A stretch of DNA of 64,000 bases from Vandiemenella viatica (lineage: Eukaryota; Arthropoda; Insecta; Orthoptera; Morabidae), in the NCBI GenBank assembly GCA_031002005.1, contig CM061919.1:39583088-39647087 (forward strand), read 5' to 3'. Each line of letters opens with the position of its first letter. Position 1 is the first letter of the stretch. The translations under genes were made by a program, and so were the position numbers. This document shows positions 41,739 through 53,060 of this stretch, in pieces. Under the pieces are notes generated by a model. It was not told the origin of the DNA and ran no database searches. It saw only the letters and a list, made by a program, of their open reading frames with translations.

Positions 41739-41962
41739 GAAGGAGATGTTCCAGTTCGGCCTGCAGATTGTCAGAGTCTGAAATTACCTTTGCTCTGTGT
41801 ACAAGCGTGTATAACACCGTGTTCTTCTGCGCCGGATGGTGGAAGCTATCAGCATGTAAATAGCGGTCTGTGTGTGTGTTATTTTCCTGTATACGCTGTG
41901 TGACAGGGTTCCATCAGGTCTCCGCTGGATTAAAATATCTAGAAAGGGCAAGCTACCATTTT

Positions 41963-43159
41963 CTATAGCTCCATTCTGAATTTGATGTTTTCATGAATAC
42001 TATTGAGATGGTCCATGAATTCATAAAGACTCTGGATCCCATGGGGCCAAACAACAAACGTGTCGTCCACATAACGATAAAAGCATGTTGGTTTGAGGAC
42101 GGATGTTTCAATTGCTCGATCTTCAAAGTGTTCCATGAACAGATCGGCTACTACAGGAGATAAAGGAGACCCCATTGCCACACCATCAGTCTGTTCATAA
42201 AAACTCCCACCATAGGTAAAGTAAGTCGAAGTAAGGACCAGTTCGAACAGATCAACAAAGTTAGGTTCAAAAAGACCTTGTAACAGCTGCAGAGTGTCTC
42301 TCAAAGGGATCTTGGTGAAGAGCAAGACAACATCAAAGCTGACCACAATATCAGATTCTGACAACCGCATCTTTTGTAGCGTGTCGACAAACTGTGTCGA
42401 GTTCTTAACATGGTGCGGAGAATTGCTTACGAAGGGTCTAAGCATCTTAGACAGATGTTTGGCCAAGTTATAAGTAGGACTACCAATAGTACTTACAATC
42501 GGTCGTAAAGGCACACCCTCCTTATGGATCTTAGGCAGGCTGTGAAGCCTAGGAGGTCTGGCTGCACGAGGTCGAAGGTACTTGACGACATCAGGCATAA
42601 ATCCGGCCTTCTTAACAAGAGCTGACAATTTCCTTTCAACTCTGGAAGTAGGGTCACCATTAAGGGGTTTGTAAGCAGTGTCATCAAGCATTTTTTGTAT
42701 TTTAGATTCATACATATCAGAAGTAAGCAGGACAGTGGCATTCCCTTTGTCCGCAGGTAACACTACAACATCGTCATTCTGACGCAACGCACGGAGAGCG
42801 AAGCATTTCGATTTTGTGATGTTGGGCCTAGGTGGTTTGGCTTTCTCCAGAACTCTGCACGTTTCCCTTCGAATTTCTTCAGCCGCATCACCAGGAAGCT
42901 TTCGAGCAGCTATTTCAATTGCACAGACGATATCCTTTACAGGAACCTTTTCAGGAGCTGGGGCAAAGTTTAAGCCTTTGGATAGAACCTTCTCAGTCGC
43001 TTCGTCCAACTGTGTTCCAGTAAGGTTTATTACCGCACGTTTGAAATCTTCCTCCTTAGAAGGCTTATGTGCCTGTGACAGACGATTGAATTTGGAAATC
43101 TGTCTGGCCGATGTTCTATCAAACTCCATGCTACCTTGTGCAGAAGTAGTGGAATCCAC
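41963..43159 (-). pseudogene. PLE C2 N-terminus and reverse transcriptase
   Basis: This 398-residue frame starts at ATG 43159. Blocks in order are NLTGTQLDEATEKVLSKGLN (N-terminal PLE motif), DDVVVLPADKGNATVLL, LHSLPKIHKEGVPLRPIVST, SDIVVSFDVVLLFTKIPLRD, TDGVAMGSPLSPVVADLFME and the catalytic YRYVDDTFVVW (about 42050-42082). It ends early at a frameshift near 41963, inside the ENGSLPFLD motif. The catalytic Asp residues are intact. PLE polymerases copy element RNA at the nick made by the GIY-YIG domain. Confidence 0.9.
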
Positions 43160-43204
43160 CCATTCCCAATTAGAACAGTGATGTTATGCGAACATTGACG
43201 TGTG

Positions 43205-43352
43205 TAATCCATCTTCCTTCCATTTATAACCTTGGCTTTGGTTGATGCTGTGGAGCCAACTGTCAGTACAATGCTGGTGTATATCTACACCTGGTTTCGC
43301 AACCGACCAATCACATTCACGGTATGGTTACGTCATTGGAGTCAGCCAATCG
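43205..43352 (-). promoter_or_regulatory. CCAAT-CRE-CCAAT-TATA module upstream of PLE C2 reverse transcriptase
   Basis: On the minus strand, upstream of ATG 43159, an inverted CCAAT (GATTGG, about 43345-43350), a CRE-like TGACGTAA (43328-43335), a second inverted CCAAT (about 43306-43311) and TTATAAATGG (43220-43229) occur in that order. Spacing from TATA to the ATG is about 60 bp. I infer an RNA polymerase II promoter inside the terminal repeat. The module is repeated on the other side of the element. Confidence 0.5.
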
Positions 43353-43428
43353 GACGTCGACAACGATCCTGGCTTGCTTCTGTTCCGCTGTTCAGTTCAG
43401 TTCTGTTTGTTCCTTTCGATACAACGGA

Positions 43429-43461
43429 CCTGATGATGGCGGCAGTGCAAGTCATCGAAAG
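43429..43461 (+). ncRNA. Hammerhead-like motif, PLE C2 outer repeat (degenerate)
   Basis: The plus strand reads CCTGATGATGGCGGCAGTGC, then AAGTCATCGAAAG. CUGAUGA and GAAA are present, but two extra bases sit between the possible stem II and GAAA. The inverted partner (about 40407-40442, minus) has CACCAAAAG in place of CATCGAAAG. Confidence 0.3.
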
Positions 43462-43535
43462 CTCGTCGTCAGCAGAAAATGTAATCCGGCAGCAAACCCG
43501 TGAAGAATATATAGCAAAGATACGCCGGGAAAGAC

Positions 43536-44105
43536 TTATCTCTCATATGTAGCAGGAGAATAGGAGCTGGTTGTCTTTAATGATGGCTCGTATTCAAAGG
43601 TCTCATAACTAAGTGAACAAATATCAATTGTTGATATAGTACTGGTTTCGACCCATCTGTCCCACACAGTCCTGTGGTCAACCATAAAAGATTCAGGTGG
43701 GTCAGATCAACTTACCATCTACTTTTCCTACCAGTGTCATTACACAGGATATCAAGCATTAAAGCAACACGTATATATGGAATATAAAGCACGCTGAATG
43801 GATTTCTGTCAGAGAATCAGTGAAAAAAATACTCTCAAATTTTGAGAAAACAGGTGAAATGCTTTAGGATTATCAGAACATATTATATGGCATTGAACAA
43901 GTGTTACAATTCTGGAAAATTCTCCATTCAAACATTATCAATGAAGAAACAGTTTGTTTTGACTCTGAATGTACTGCAGATGTCCAAGAACATAAAAAAG
44001 CTTTAAGAATCTATAGGCAACATACAATGGAGGAAAATTTTATTTATTTAAGTAAAATGGTCAAAAATGGCTATCTTTTTGTGAAAATCTCAACTAACAG
44101 ATCTC
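43536..44105. other. Interval without recognised gene
   Basis: AT-rich; the frame 43901-44110 has no recognisable motif. Confidence 0.4.
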
Positions 44106-44109
44106 TTTG

Positions 44110-44265
44110 ACCTTGATCTGGAATGAGATAAGAATATTCGATATAGCTTTGGGTAAAGAGCAAGAGGAAGACCCTCGGATCGCTGGGACAGAGACATACG
44201 TCGAGTTACAGGCATGAACTGGAAGAGATTGATCAGCCTGGAATGAACTACAACAAAACTATGTA
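44110..44265 (+). pseudogene. LINE C-terminal relic
   Basis: RARGRPSDRWDRDIRRVTGM followed by NWKRLISLE (about 44157-44245) matches the GRP-RW-D-I...W C-terminal motif of LINE polymerases. A tail with (AAT)n/(ATT)n at 44339-44362 follows. Confidence 0.6.
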
Positions 44266-44850
44266 GAATTAAATTGTAATATATAGCTCATTTTGCTTAA
44301 AGAGGCTACATCCTGAAATAAGGATTGATAAAGTTGTAATAATAATAATAATTATTATTATTTATTTCATATCTCAACATGAGATCACTAGAGAAGATAA
44401 CTATGGAGGATAACACCACCGTCAGTAATTAATGAGCAAGGAATACCCAAGAGACAAAACTTCTGATGAACAGATAATACAGAAATACTGAAAAAGTTGA
44501 AAATGGCTATTAGAAATAGCTCATACATGTTGACTAATCCAGACACAATTTATTACATTATACTGAAGATTCTCCCACCTGTAAAAACAATAATCTCCAG
44601 CCCTACTCCCCAGCTACAATTTTATTATTAAAAGGGTAAATGCCTACTTCTCAATATCAAGAATGACATCTCAGAGGAAGTGTGTATGTTAGAATAAAGG
44701 TTTTCAATTTGGTTATTTTATTTGTCTTACCATTATCGTGTTGAATCTTACTTACTAACTTTTTGTAATTTTCAGGTATTGTGTCATAATATTAATTTGG
44801 TCTTTTATTTATACTTTTCTCTTATTTAATCCTTAAAAATATATTTTTAA
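44266..44850. other. Interval without recognised gene
   Basis: AT-rich; nothing recognised beyond the (AAT)n/(ATT)n microsatellite. Confidence 0.4.
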
Positions 44851-44854
44851 CTTG

Positions 44855-45060
44855 GCTGCTTCTTTTTCCGGTTGCGGTTTCAAATCCCGTGGTGAGCAGA
44901 AATTTTTAGGAGTTGTATTTGATTATATGAGCTACGCTGGGACATTCCATGGTTCTGATTCCACATTAAACTCTAGGCTCCTGAGGAAAGGAATTGGCAT
45001 TCCTGCCTCTGACACAGTAGCTTGGTACATCTCCTCTGGGAAGATTTGACCAAACTTTGA
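44855..45060 (+). mobile_element. tRNA-derived SINE, 5' part reduced
   Basis: A box B-like GGTTTCAAATCCC near 44874-44886 is followed by GAGCTACGCTGGGACATTCC and GATTCCACATTAAACTC, matching the body of the SINE at 14030-14245. The tRNA-like box A region is not recognisable. Confidence 0.6.
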
Positions 45061-45191
45061 GTTGTGGACTAAGTTAGATTTTTAATTTTTGGAGTGAAAA
45101 CTTCTTTAGGCGCATTGGGTGATTTTTGGATGGGCAAAATCTTATGAGCTCATATCACTGGCATGTTAATGTTAATAATAAATCTGTATTG

Positions 45192-45430
45192 GTCTGGTGG
45201 CTCAGTGGTTAAGGTGTCTGACTGGGGAATGAAAGGTCCCAGGTTTGAATCCCTGTCTCAGCCGGGATTTTCTTAGGCCTTTAACCTAAACTTCACCTCT
45301 GGAACAGCTTGCTGTGTAATGTGAAGTACGCCAGAATGTTTCTGTGGTTTGGATTCCACGTTAAATTTCCATCCCCTGTACTTGGTAGCACTACCAAGTT
45401 AGGTTAAGGCAGCTGTGGCAGGGACAGAAT
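45192..45430 (+). mobile_element. tRNA-derived SINE with clear box A and box B
   Basis: GGTGGCTCAGTGGTTAAGGT (box A region, 45198-45217) and GGTTTGAATCC (box B, 45242-45252) are correctly spaced. The body has GGATTCCACGTTAAATTTCC, related to the 44855 SINE. Acceptor-stem pairing is absent, so it is not a tRNA gene. The 3' end is approximate. Confidence 0.75.
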
Positions 45431-47923
45431 GAGCAGCCAATAGAAACCCTGTCACCATGTCGTTATGATCACGTGGAATGGTTATTATTTAGTATATATG
45501 TAGCTTTAAGTATGACATGTTACATGTATGATATTCATAGTTTTAAGTTTTCACTTCTGTTGTCAGTTCCCAATGACTGCCAATTGTTTTTATTTTTAAC
45601 ATTTTCGCTATTTCATACAAAAATGTTAGATTTAGTGACTCTTGAAAAGGGTAAATACAGTTTCCATGTATAAATACAGCATTTTGCAAGTGCAGTGCAG
45701 CTCTTTGAAGCATTTATCTCTTAGACTTATTCATATTAATTGCAAAGTTAATTTTCAGTGGGAACTTGTGGTGGATTTTTATTTTAAACAAATAATACAT
45801 TTTTTGGCTTCTGCTAACCTGTCAAGTTGCTGCTACCAAAGTGACTGTGAAATGGGTTGCTTATCACCTATGCAGGTGTTGAGTAGATGTAATCTCTTTT
45901 AACTAAAATTTTGAACTAGCAAAGTGTTTTAATGTAAATTGAATATGTATGTCAGAAGTGTAAAAAATCCTAAACACTGATATTTTATTCATCATTACAG
46001 GCTTTGTATTAATTGAGAAAAGGGTATGTTAACAACAGTTGTAATATATAGGATTATCTGGTGGCATTCATACTCTAGTTTCCCATCATGGACATGACTA
46101 CCAATCATTATCATTACTGCGAAAAAACAACAGTCTTGAATGTTCCAACGTACACTAATTATCTTCTAGTTAAACTCATAACAAAATAGAATATCATCTG
46201 AAAATCACATACATAAATATCCACAAAATCCCTGTCATTATCACTTAAATAAATGGAGAAAGTCCTGTGTAATGTTGCAATAGATTACTACAATTTTGAC
46301 CATTTACTGTTTGGCTACATTTGCCAGCTACTCTCATTGTTCTCACTTGATTATTCACTGTCTCTTCTCTCATGTGCACTGCCTCTTCACACCACATTGC
46401 AACTATATCCCTTTGAGAATCTTGCAAACTTAAAATTACCCACTGCCCATCTACTATATAATTTTGTAAGCTCACTCATTCACTCACCTCGATAGCTATT
46501 GGCTGGAGAACGGTGTCACATGTCAGCCTTCACTTGCAAAACAGAGATACCATTAGAAGAAATTTGTCATTATGTCCACAGTTTAATAACTAAGAAACTG
46601 CTACCAAATTAATTGCCATAATACATTCATTAAGTTTGCTTTTTGTAACATTTCATAGTTAAAAAAATATTGATAAGCTTTGCGGCTGAAAAAACATGGA
46701 TGTGCTTTTTAGTAACACGTTGCTAATGAAAGCTTCAAATATATATATATATATATATTAAGTTACTCATTGTCTCTGCTGAAATCACAAATTACAATTG
46801 TTATTCTGGCTTAGAATAAATTTAATAAAAACTTTCACTAATGTTGTTGCCTGACCAAACTTTATGCATTATGGTTTATTTGCTTTTCAGTTATTTTAGT
46901 GACCACTTTCGTTAATGGTATTGTTCACTGTACGTGAGTTATTAGGTTATTTTAATAGGACATCAGACCAAACATGTTACTGAATCAACTATTCTGGCAA
47001 TTCATTTCTTTGGAGTTCTTTAACTGTTTAGTAGTATGGAATATGTATTAAGTTCTCTGGGTGTTACAGATACTATGACCAATGATTGCATTAAGAATGT
47101 TTGCCCAGTCTCAATAAAAAAAAACAATGTGATGCTTTTTAAACAAATATGAATATTTTAAATTTTGCAGAGTGAACGTTAAGGTCAAATACATGTCAAG
47201 TTTGTATTTAAGCAATTATATGATTTTACTATCATTCCTGTTCATTTTTAATACCTACCTCTATTAATGCTTCTCAGTTCTTCAAGCTCAAGAGACTTTA
47301 TTCACCCTGAAACACAGGTCAAGTTTATATTTTGTCAAATGAGGTCAACGTGTCATAATCTTTCATCCTAAAAAATGGAACTATTCTAGACCCAAGACGA
47401 TACACAAAAAATGGTCACTGGCTTACACTAGTATGTTTATAAATTATATAATAGTGAACACAGAACAAAAGAGGAGTTAACTCCTTACAATACAAGAGAG
47501 AATGATAAATATAGAAAGAACTGATGCTACACATAGTGTCTTGGGCAATCCTTTATTTGTGTGATTGATTGAATGAGATTTATGGTAAACATAGCATATT
47601 TAAGAGGCACCCTGAAAAAAATTTTAATTTGTGTTAATCTTATTATTAATAATATTAATTTTTTAACCTGTCTCTTTTGCCTTCATTTATGGCACGGGAT
47701 GGTTTTTTCCCCCCTTCTTTGTTTAAATTCATATTTCTTTGTACCACAGTTTCTTGCTCTGTGTTATTATCACTATTAAAGTATAATATGGGCCTTTTTA
47801 TATTTCTCCAAATAGTGTAGTTCATTTTAAGAAAAGAAATTCTGTATCTCTCCATTTTTAAGTTAGATAATCTTTGGTTATCCTTAGAAATATTTAATTT
47901 ATGTATTGTTTGTAATGTTACAG
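45431..47923. other. Probable intron, no gene seen
   Basis: AT-rich sequence with (TA)n at 46739-46759. Short open frames have no motif. The end is a splice acceptor, ttgtttgtaatgttacag (47906-47923). Confidence 0.5.
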
Positions 47924-48139
47924 GTTGCACTGAGGTATCTAGTTGAAGCATCTCTTACAATGTACACAAATTTGCTTGAAACACCGTGCCTTTGCACATT
48001 GCAGTGTAAAGAGGATTTTGTTTGGGGTGATGCTCTTGTTGAAACTCAGTTTAAACCAGGCGCCATGCCAATATTTATGATTGAACTTCATATGAATGCA
48101 ACTAGTGTTTTCTACTCTACTGATCCAAAAACATTTGAG
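47924..48139 (+). CDS. Host exon, 72 codons, possibly dynein heavy chain tail
   Basis: It is flanked by an acceptor (gtaatgttacag) and a good donor (GAG|GTTAGT at 48137-48145). The exon is 216 bp and phase 0 at both ends. It encodes VALRYLVEASLTMYTNLLET, then a Cys-containing stretch, and FKPGAMPIFMIELHMNATSV through DPKTFE. The P-x-F-x-I-E-L...F-E pattern resembles a conserved segment in the tails of axonemal dynein heavy chains. This is a recollection of family style, not a verified match. No transposon motif is present. Phase agrees with the exon candidate at 16789-17003. Confidence 0.6.
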
Positions 48140-49015
48140 GTTAGTACCAATATCAGCATAAAGTATGGTGTGATGATGCAAAATATTGAAGCCCAAACTT
48201 GAGAAAACAATGGCGCTACTTTCGTAGAGAGGAGATGATGGTTGGTATTTGGCCTCATAATTCTCCGTTCAAGTTTTGGATCCAAAAAACAGTTTGATGG
48301 CTAGTAGTATTTTATAACTTATGATGATTGTCATTATAGTTCTAATTATAATTGATATTGTTATTTCTCCCATCTTTCTCTTGGCTGCCAGTGTTATTCC
48401 ATGACTTTTCAGAAAATCAGAATTCTAAAGAATCATCAGGTTTCTGCATCTCTAAATGTGGTTATTCTGTTGTCCTTATCCATGCAACTTTTTTTGACAC
48501 ATCATTTGGGTTTTGATATTTGTGGCCTCAAAATGTAATAGGAAATTCGGATAACCTCTCAGTCTTCATGTCCGGTTCAGTGGCTACACCCTTGTACTTG
48601 AGTTATTTTTGTGTACCTTTGCAGTGATTATGATACACAGTTTTATCAGTTATACTTTAGATTTTTATCAGTTAGCTTTCAGCATGCTAAAAATTTGAAT
48701 AAGCTAACAGTAAAGCATTAAATTTTTAGCAGCCGTTGCCGCTGGACTTTATGTATGTTTTTCCCATGTAGCCAAGACATAACTGTTTGGTTTTGCAGAT
48801 ATGTACGAATGTTACTGCACTTAATGATGTGTTCATTTTCAGCTAACATGCTGCATGCATGACACTATATGGCTTCGTTTTTTCATCAATAACCTTTAGC
48901 ATTGTCATAATGTCATTTATTTTAATAAAAATATTTTTATTAAAATGTTTTTACTAACTCGCTTTGGGCTTTGTCTCTCCAGGAGGAATTTAGTAATTGA
49001 TTTTAAACTAATTTC
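48140..49015. other. Start of following intron, nothing recognised
   Basis: It begins with the GTTAGT donor. It is AT-rich and has no coding signal. Confidence 0.45.
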
Positions 49016-49019
49016 TCAA

Positions 49020-50060
49020 TGAGCTAGAGACTTGAAATTTTTATCCATAGCTCAAAAAATGCATGAAAATGTGAAAAAATGGGAAAAGTTGTCAGGAAAA
49101 TTTGAAAATTTGGGAAAATCTGAAAGTACTCTATTTTTATGAACCGATTTGACTAATTTTATCAAATGTTCGTAATAGTCCGAATAAGGTTTTTAGTTAA
49201 TGAAAAATTGGATAAGTTGCCGGGAAAATTGGAAAATTTGGAGCAAACTGAAAGTCTTTTTTCTGTGTACCGATATGACTAATTTTTTTAAATGTTTATA
49301 ATAGTCCGAATAAGGTTTTTAGCTAATGAAAAATTGGATAAGTTGCCCAGAAAATTGGAAAATTTTGAGGAAACTGAAAGTCTTTTATTTCTATGTATCA
49401 ATTTGGCTAATTTTTTTAAAAAATGTTTGTAATAATCTGAATAATGTTTTTAGTTAATGAAAAATTGGAAAATTCTGAGAAAGCTAAAATTCTTTTTTTT
49501 CTGTGTATCAATTTGGCTGATTTTCTTAAATCTTCTTAATAGTCCCAATAAGGTTTTAAAGAAAGAAAAATTGGAAAAGTTGCCTAGAAAATTCGGGAAA
49601 AACTGAAAGTATTCTTTTCTGTGGACCTGTTTGGCTAATTTTTTAAAAATGTTTGTAATAGTCCGAATAAGGTTTTTAGTTAATGAGTAATTTGAAAAGT
49701 TGCCCGGAAAACTCTGAGCTAACTGGAAGTATTTTTTTCTATGTACCGATTTGGCTAATTTTTTAAAATGTTCATAATAGTCCGAATAACATTTTTAAAG
49801 AAAGAAAAATTTGAGAAGTTGCCTTTGAAAATTTATTTATTTTTTTAAATGTCTTTAATAGTCTGAATAAGGTTTTCAGAGAAAGAAAAATGGAGAAGTT
49901 GCCCAGAAAATAGGAAAATTCGGTATCAACTGAAAGTACATTTTCTAGGGACCGACATTTTTCAAATGTTTGCCATAGTCTGAATAATGTTTTTAGGGAA
50001 AGAAAAATTGGAAATGCTGCCTGAAGATTTCTGGCAGAACTAAAAGTGCTTTTTTTCTAT
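49020..50060 (+). repeat. Minisatellite, ~120 bp unit, ~8 copies
   Basis: AGTCCGAATAAGGTTTTTAG-like words start near 49176, 49303, 49434, 49541, 49660, 49779, 49860 and 49976. Each is associated with AAAATTGGAAAA, AACTGAAAGT and ACCGATTTGGCTAATTTT. Units vary from about 81 to 131 bp. It is non-coding. Confidence 0.8.
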
Positions 50061-50179
50061 TGGATTTTTGTTCAAATTCCAGACCATAACTTATGATTAA
50101 AATGATGGATATGCATAATTCTTTTTTTTTTTTTGTTTTGTTCCTTATTTCTCCGGGTTGGAAATAAAAAATTAAATGT

Positions 50180-51050
50180 GTCTACTAAAAAACACCTGGA
50201 ATTTGTACCATGTCTATGTGATTATGTCATCAAAGTATTTAAAATCAATAGTGGTGCTGACTCTGTCACATCCATTGTAGTGCTGAAGGTTGTACTGGGA
50301 GTGCGGAGCTCTACCTCTGTGAATCCTATGGGATGCAGCAGGAGCCGTCGGAACACCGTAACCTTTATCTTTACCTTACTAATTTTCACTCACATAGCCC
50401 TAAAAAGCAGAAAATCATAATAAAATAGAAAATACTTTTTAATGTACCATGTTTTTATAATATACTAAAAAGTATAAAATAATTTCCCCAATCCTTATGA
50501 AGGATAAAACCACATACGGATTTCTAACTTCTTCTAAATTGTCCTGACAATTTATACTTTGAAATTTTTGATAGCTATTAAAATACTTTTAATATTGGTG
50601 ACTAAAAACATTGGGTGCATGGAATATATAACTATAAGAAGTGTATAGAGTAGTTATCAATGAAAGAACTTACTTATCAGTTCACATTATTTGCGGTGCA
50701 ATTAAATTGTTAGTAGAGCTATTAATGAATCAATTATCAGTTGCATGCGCCCAATGTTTTTCATCACCAATCTCAGAAGTATTTTAATAGCTATCAAAAA
50801 TTTCCCACTATAAATTTTCAGGACGCAATTTAGAAGAGGTTAGAAATCTGTATGTGGTTTCATCCTTCATAAGGATTAGGGAAATTATTTTATTCTTTTT
50901 AGTCCGTTATGAAAACATGGTACATTAAAAAGTTTTTTATTTTATTATTATTTTCTGCTTTTAAGGGTTATGTGAGTGAATATTTGTAACAGATTTTAAA
51001 TTGATGACATGATCACAGAGACATGCTACAAATTCCAGTTTTTTAAAAAT
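50180..51050. repeat. Large foldback repeat
   Basis: Left arm 50185-50625 mirrors right arm 50745-51045. Shared blocks include CTGGAATTTGTA-CATGTCT, TTTTTAATGTACCATG, CCAATCCTTATGAAGGAT and TTTTGATAGCTATTAAAATA. The left arm has about 110 extra bases (50260-50375). No terminal duplication or coding capacity is visible. Lying directly next to the minisatellite, it may be part of one foldback transposon. Confidence 0.7.
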
Positions 51051-52255
51051 AGAAATAGCGTTTAAAATAATAATCCTCTTTCAAACTGAAAATAGAGTGT
51101 TTCTTGCTAGAAGTCATCAGGAAGGAGTTATAGATGAAAAATTGAAAAAAGTACCAAAATTTTGATGTTTTTTGGCCACAGAAAATTGTGCCGAGGGTGT
51201 TGGAGGTCGAAAACTTGGTTTCTGCATTTTATCATCAATATATACAAGATAAGAAAAAAATTCTTCTACGTGATATAATGCAAGTGAAAACTACCCCGTC
51301 ACTGGACTATATATATTCAGTGAGTTAGTGATCTGCAGAAACATTTTTTACAATTTACTGTACATCCGTTTGTAAAAGTTGAGAAATGCTGCCTTAGAGG
51401 ATCGACTTTTCATTGCATTAAGGATTTCATAATGATTTTTACAAAGCATAGCGCTATTGAATATCTCTTCATACCTTTAAGTTTCATTTCATGACTGCTG
51501 CATCATCCAACATTCTCTCTTATGTAGTGACACTTAAATTTCACAAGCCTATCAATTTGAGTGTCCTTGCACTATCTCAAACTGCCCTTCTTGGATTCAG
51601 TTATTGTAGAATTCCGTATCTCTGGAATAAAACTTTTGATACTATATCCTCTTTTTTGCTGTCTTTGTACCGCAAATTGATTTTTTTTTATACGTTGTCT
51701 GAACTCTCTCTGCTTAAAATAGTACACAAATTTTGTCCTAATTTCTCTATTTTCATGTGAGTATCAAAGGAGAAATATAGAGATATTAAGTTATAGAAAC
51801 AAATAACTGCCATTTCATTAAAAGAAAACTTTTAAACTTCTTTCTGCTGGTGGTTGCACATAAATTGACGCGGTGCAACCCGGACAACTGAGATAACACT
51901 TCTGGCTTTATTTGAACATGCAGGTTGAATCAACATTATGATTTCTAAAAGAAAATATAGCTATTGTTTGTTATTAGTTCTGCTGTGTTACTACTAACAT
52001 CTGCTTTGAGAATGGAGTCTTTCTCAGCATGAAGGTAATTAGAAGTCATTGCAGTTGTACTGCAAAATTCTGCTTCCTAAGCTCATTACTTTTTTCTTAG
52101 CACATTGGTATATCTGTGAAGACTTATTATGTAACTTATTCTTGCTCATATATTAATTTTCAGAGGTCCTTTAGTTGACAATTTTTGTGGAATAATTTCA
52201 CAATTTTACTGAATAGTGCAGATTGTTGCCTCCCTCTCAACCCCCCCCCCCCCTC
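51051..52255. other. Interval without recognised gene
   Basis: AT-rich with short open frames and a C-run at 52241-52253 that abuts the large palindrome. Confidence 0.45.
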
Positions 52256-52449
52256 AGTACGGTTTGAATTACAGCCTGGTTATTGAACTCTCAGTGGTTA
52301 TTCCTGTGTAACTCATCTTTAACTCAGTGTTAACTTTACAAAATATGTTTTGAAAAAGAAAAACTGAAAATTAAAAAAAAAACCTGTAACTGTCACTAAT
52401 ATTGCTTATCTGCTTAAAAACATATAAAACTGGTAATGTTGTCTGAAAA

Positions 52450-53060
52450 GTAAATCAGAAATTGGAGACATAAATGCCTAAGATGATTGTTGCTGAATAT
52501 GATAATGTTAAGCCATTAAAGTTTTCACATTGCGGTATCCGGTGCACACAGCAGTGTTTCTGGCAAATTGAGTCAACAGCGGCACTGCCTATCCTTTCCT
52601 TGAGGTGATTCGGACCATTTTTGAACCATAAAATTTTTAGTTTGGAGTACATTACAAGCCTCAGACTTCTTACATTACTTTACTTTTCATGTCCAGATAT
52701 CATAATCGTTTTGCCCAGTGTTGGATATCTCTTCCTGTTCATAGGTCTGTGAGTGTTGTTGAAAACTGGCACTGCTTGCAAGTGTAGATGTGATTTATGG
52801 TCTGCTGTTCTACATATTCACACTGATCATCTGTTGTCAAACCTCATTTATACATTTTAGCTTTTACTGGAGCCACTCCTGTTTGTATACAGTTGAGGGT
52901 TCTCCATTTTACCCAGTCCAGTTTTATGCCAGAAGGTATCTTCCTCAGAGAATGGATACCAGTTTAGACGAATGACATTTGTGAAATTTAGAAAAGGAGT
53001 CCTAGAGATTAGCCTTCTAGGTGTAGGGCTTGGTATCCGAAACATTACGTGCATCTTGTT
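52450..53060 (-). pseudogene. LINE C-terminal relic, left arm
   Basis: IPSPTPRRLISRTPFLNFTN and LYTNRSGSSKS on the minus strand (52857-53054) are followed in other frames by DDQCEYVEQQTINHIYTC (about 52770-52830). This QC-...-QT-NHI...C pattern is the Cys/His motif near the end of many LINE polymerases. It is heavily decayed and duplicated at 62884-63200. Confidence 0.5.

Larger units (their letters stand above)
40360..43535 (-). mobile_element. Family C Penelope-like element with long inverted repeats (C2)
   Basis: The minus-strand coding region (43159-41181) is flanked by inverted terminal regions. The right region (43170-43535) matches the left region (40360-40690) in reverse complement over about 330 bp, including TGTAATCCGGCAGCAAACCC, the CTGATGATGGCGGCAG core and the CCAATCACATTCACGGTATGG promoter block. 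The left side holds two further partial copies of the promoter block (about 40770-41110). Two frameshifts break the protein. Confidence 0.88.

Noticed and set aside
45192..45270. tRNA gene
   Set aside because: Box A and B are good, but the ends do not pair as an acceptor stem, and the tRNA-like part continues into a SINE body.
50133..50420. 95-residue coding frame
   Set aside because: It lies in the left arm of the foldback repeat, with no motif and no splice context.
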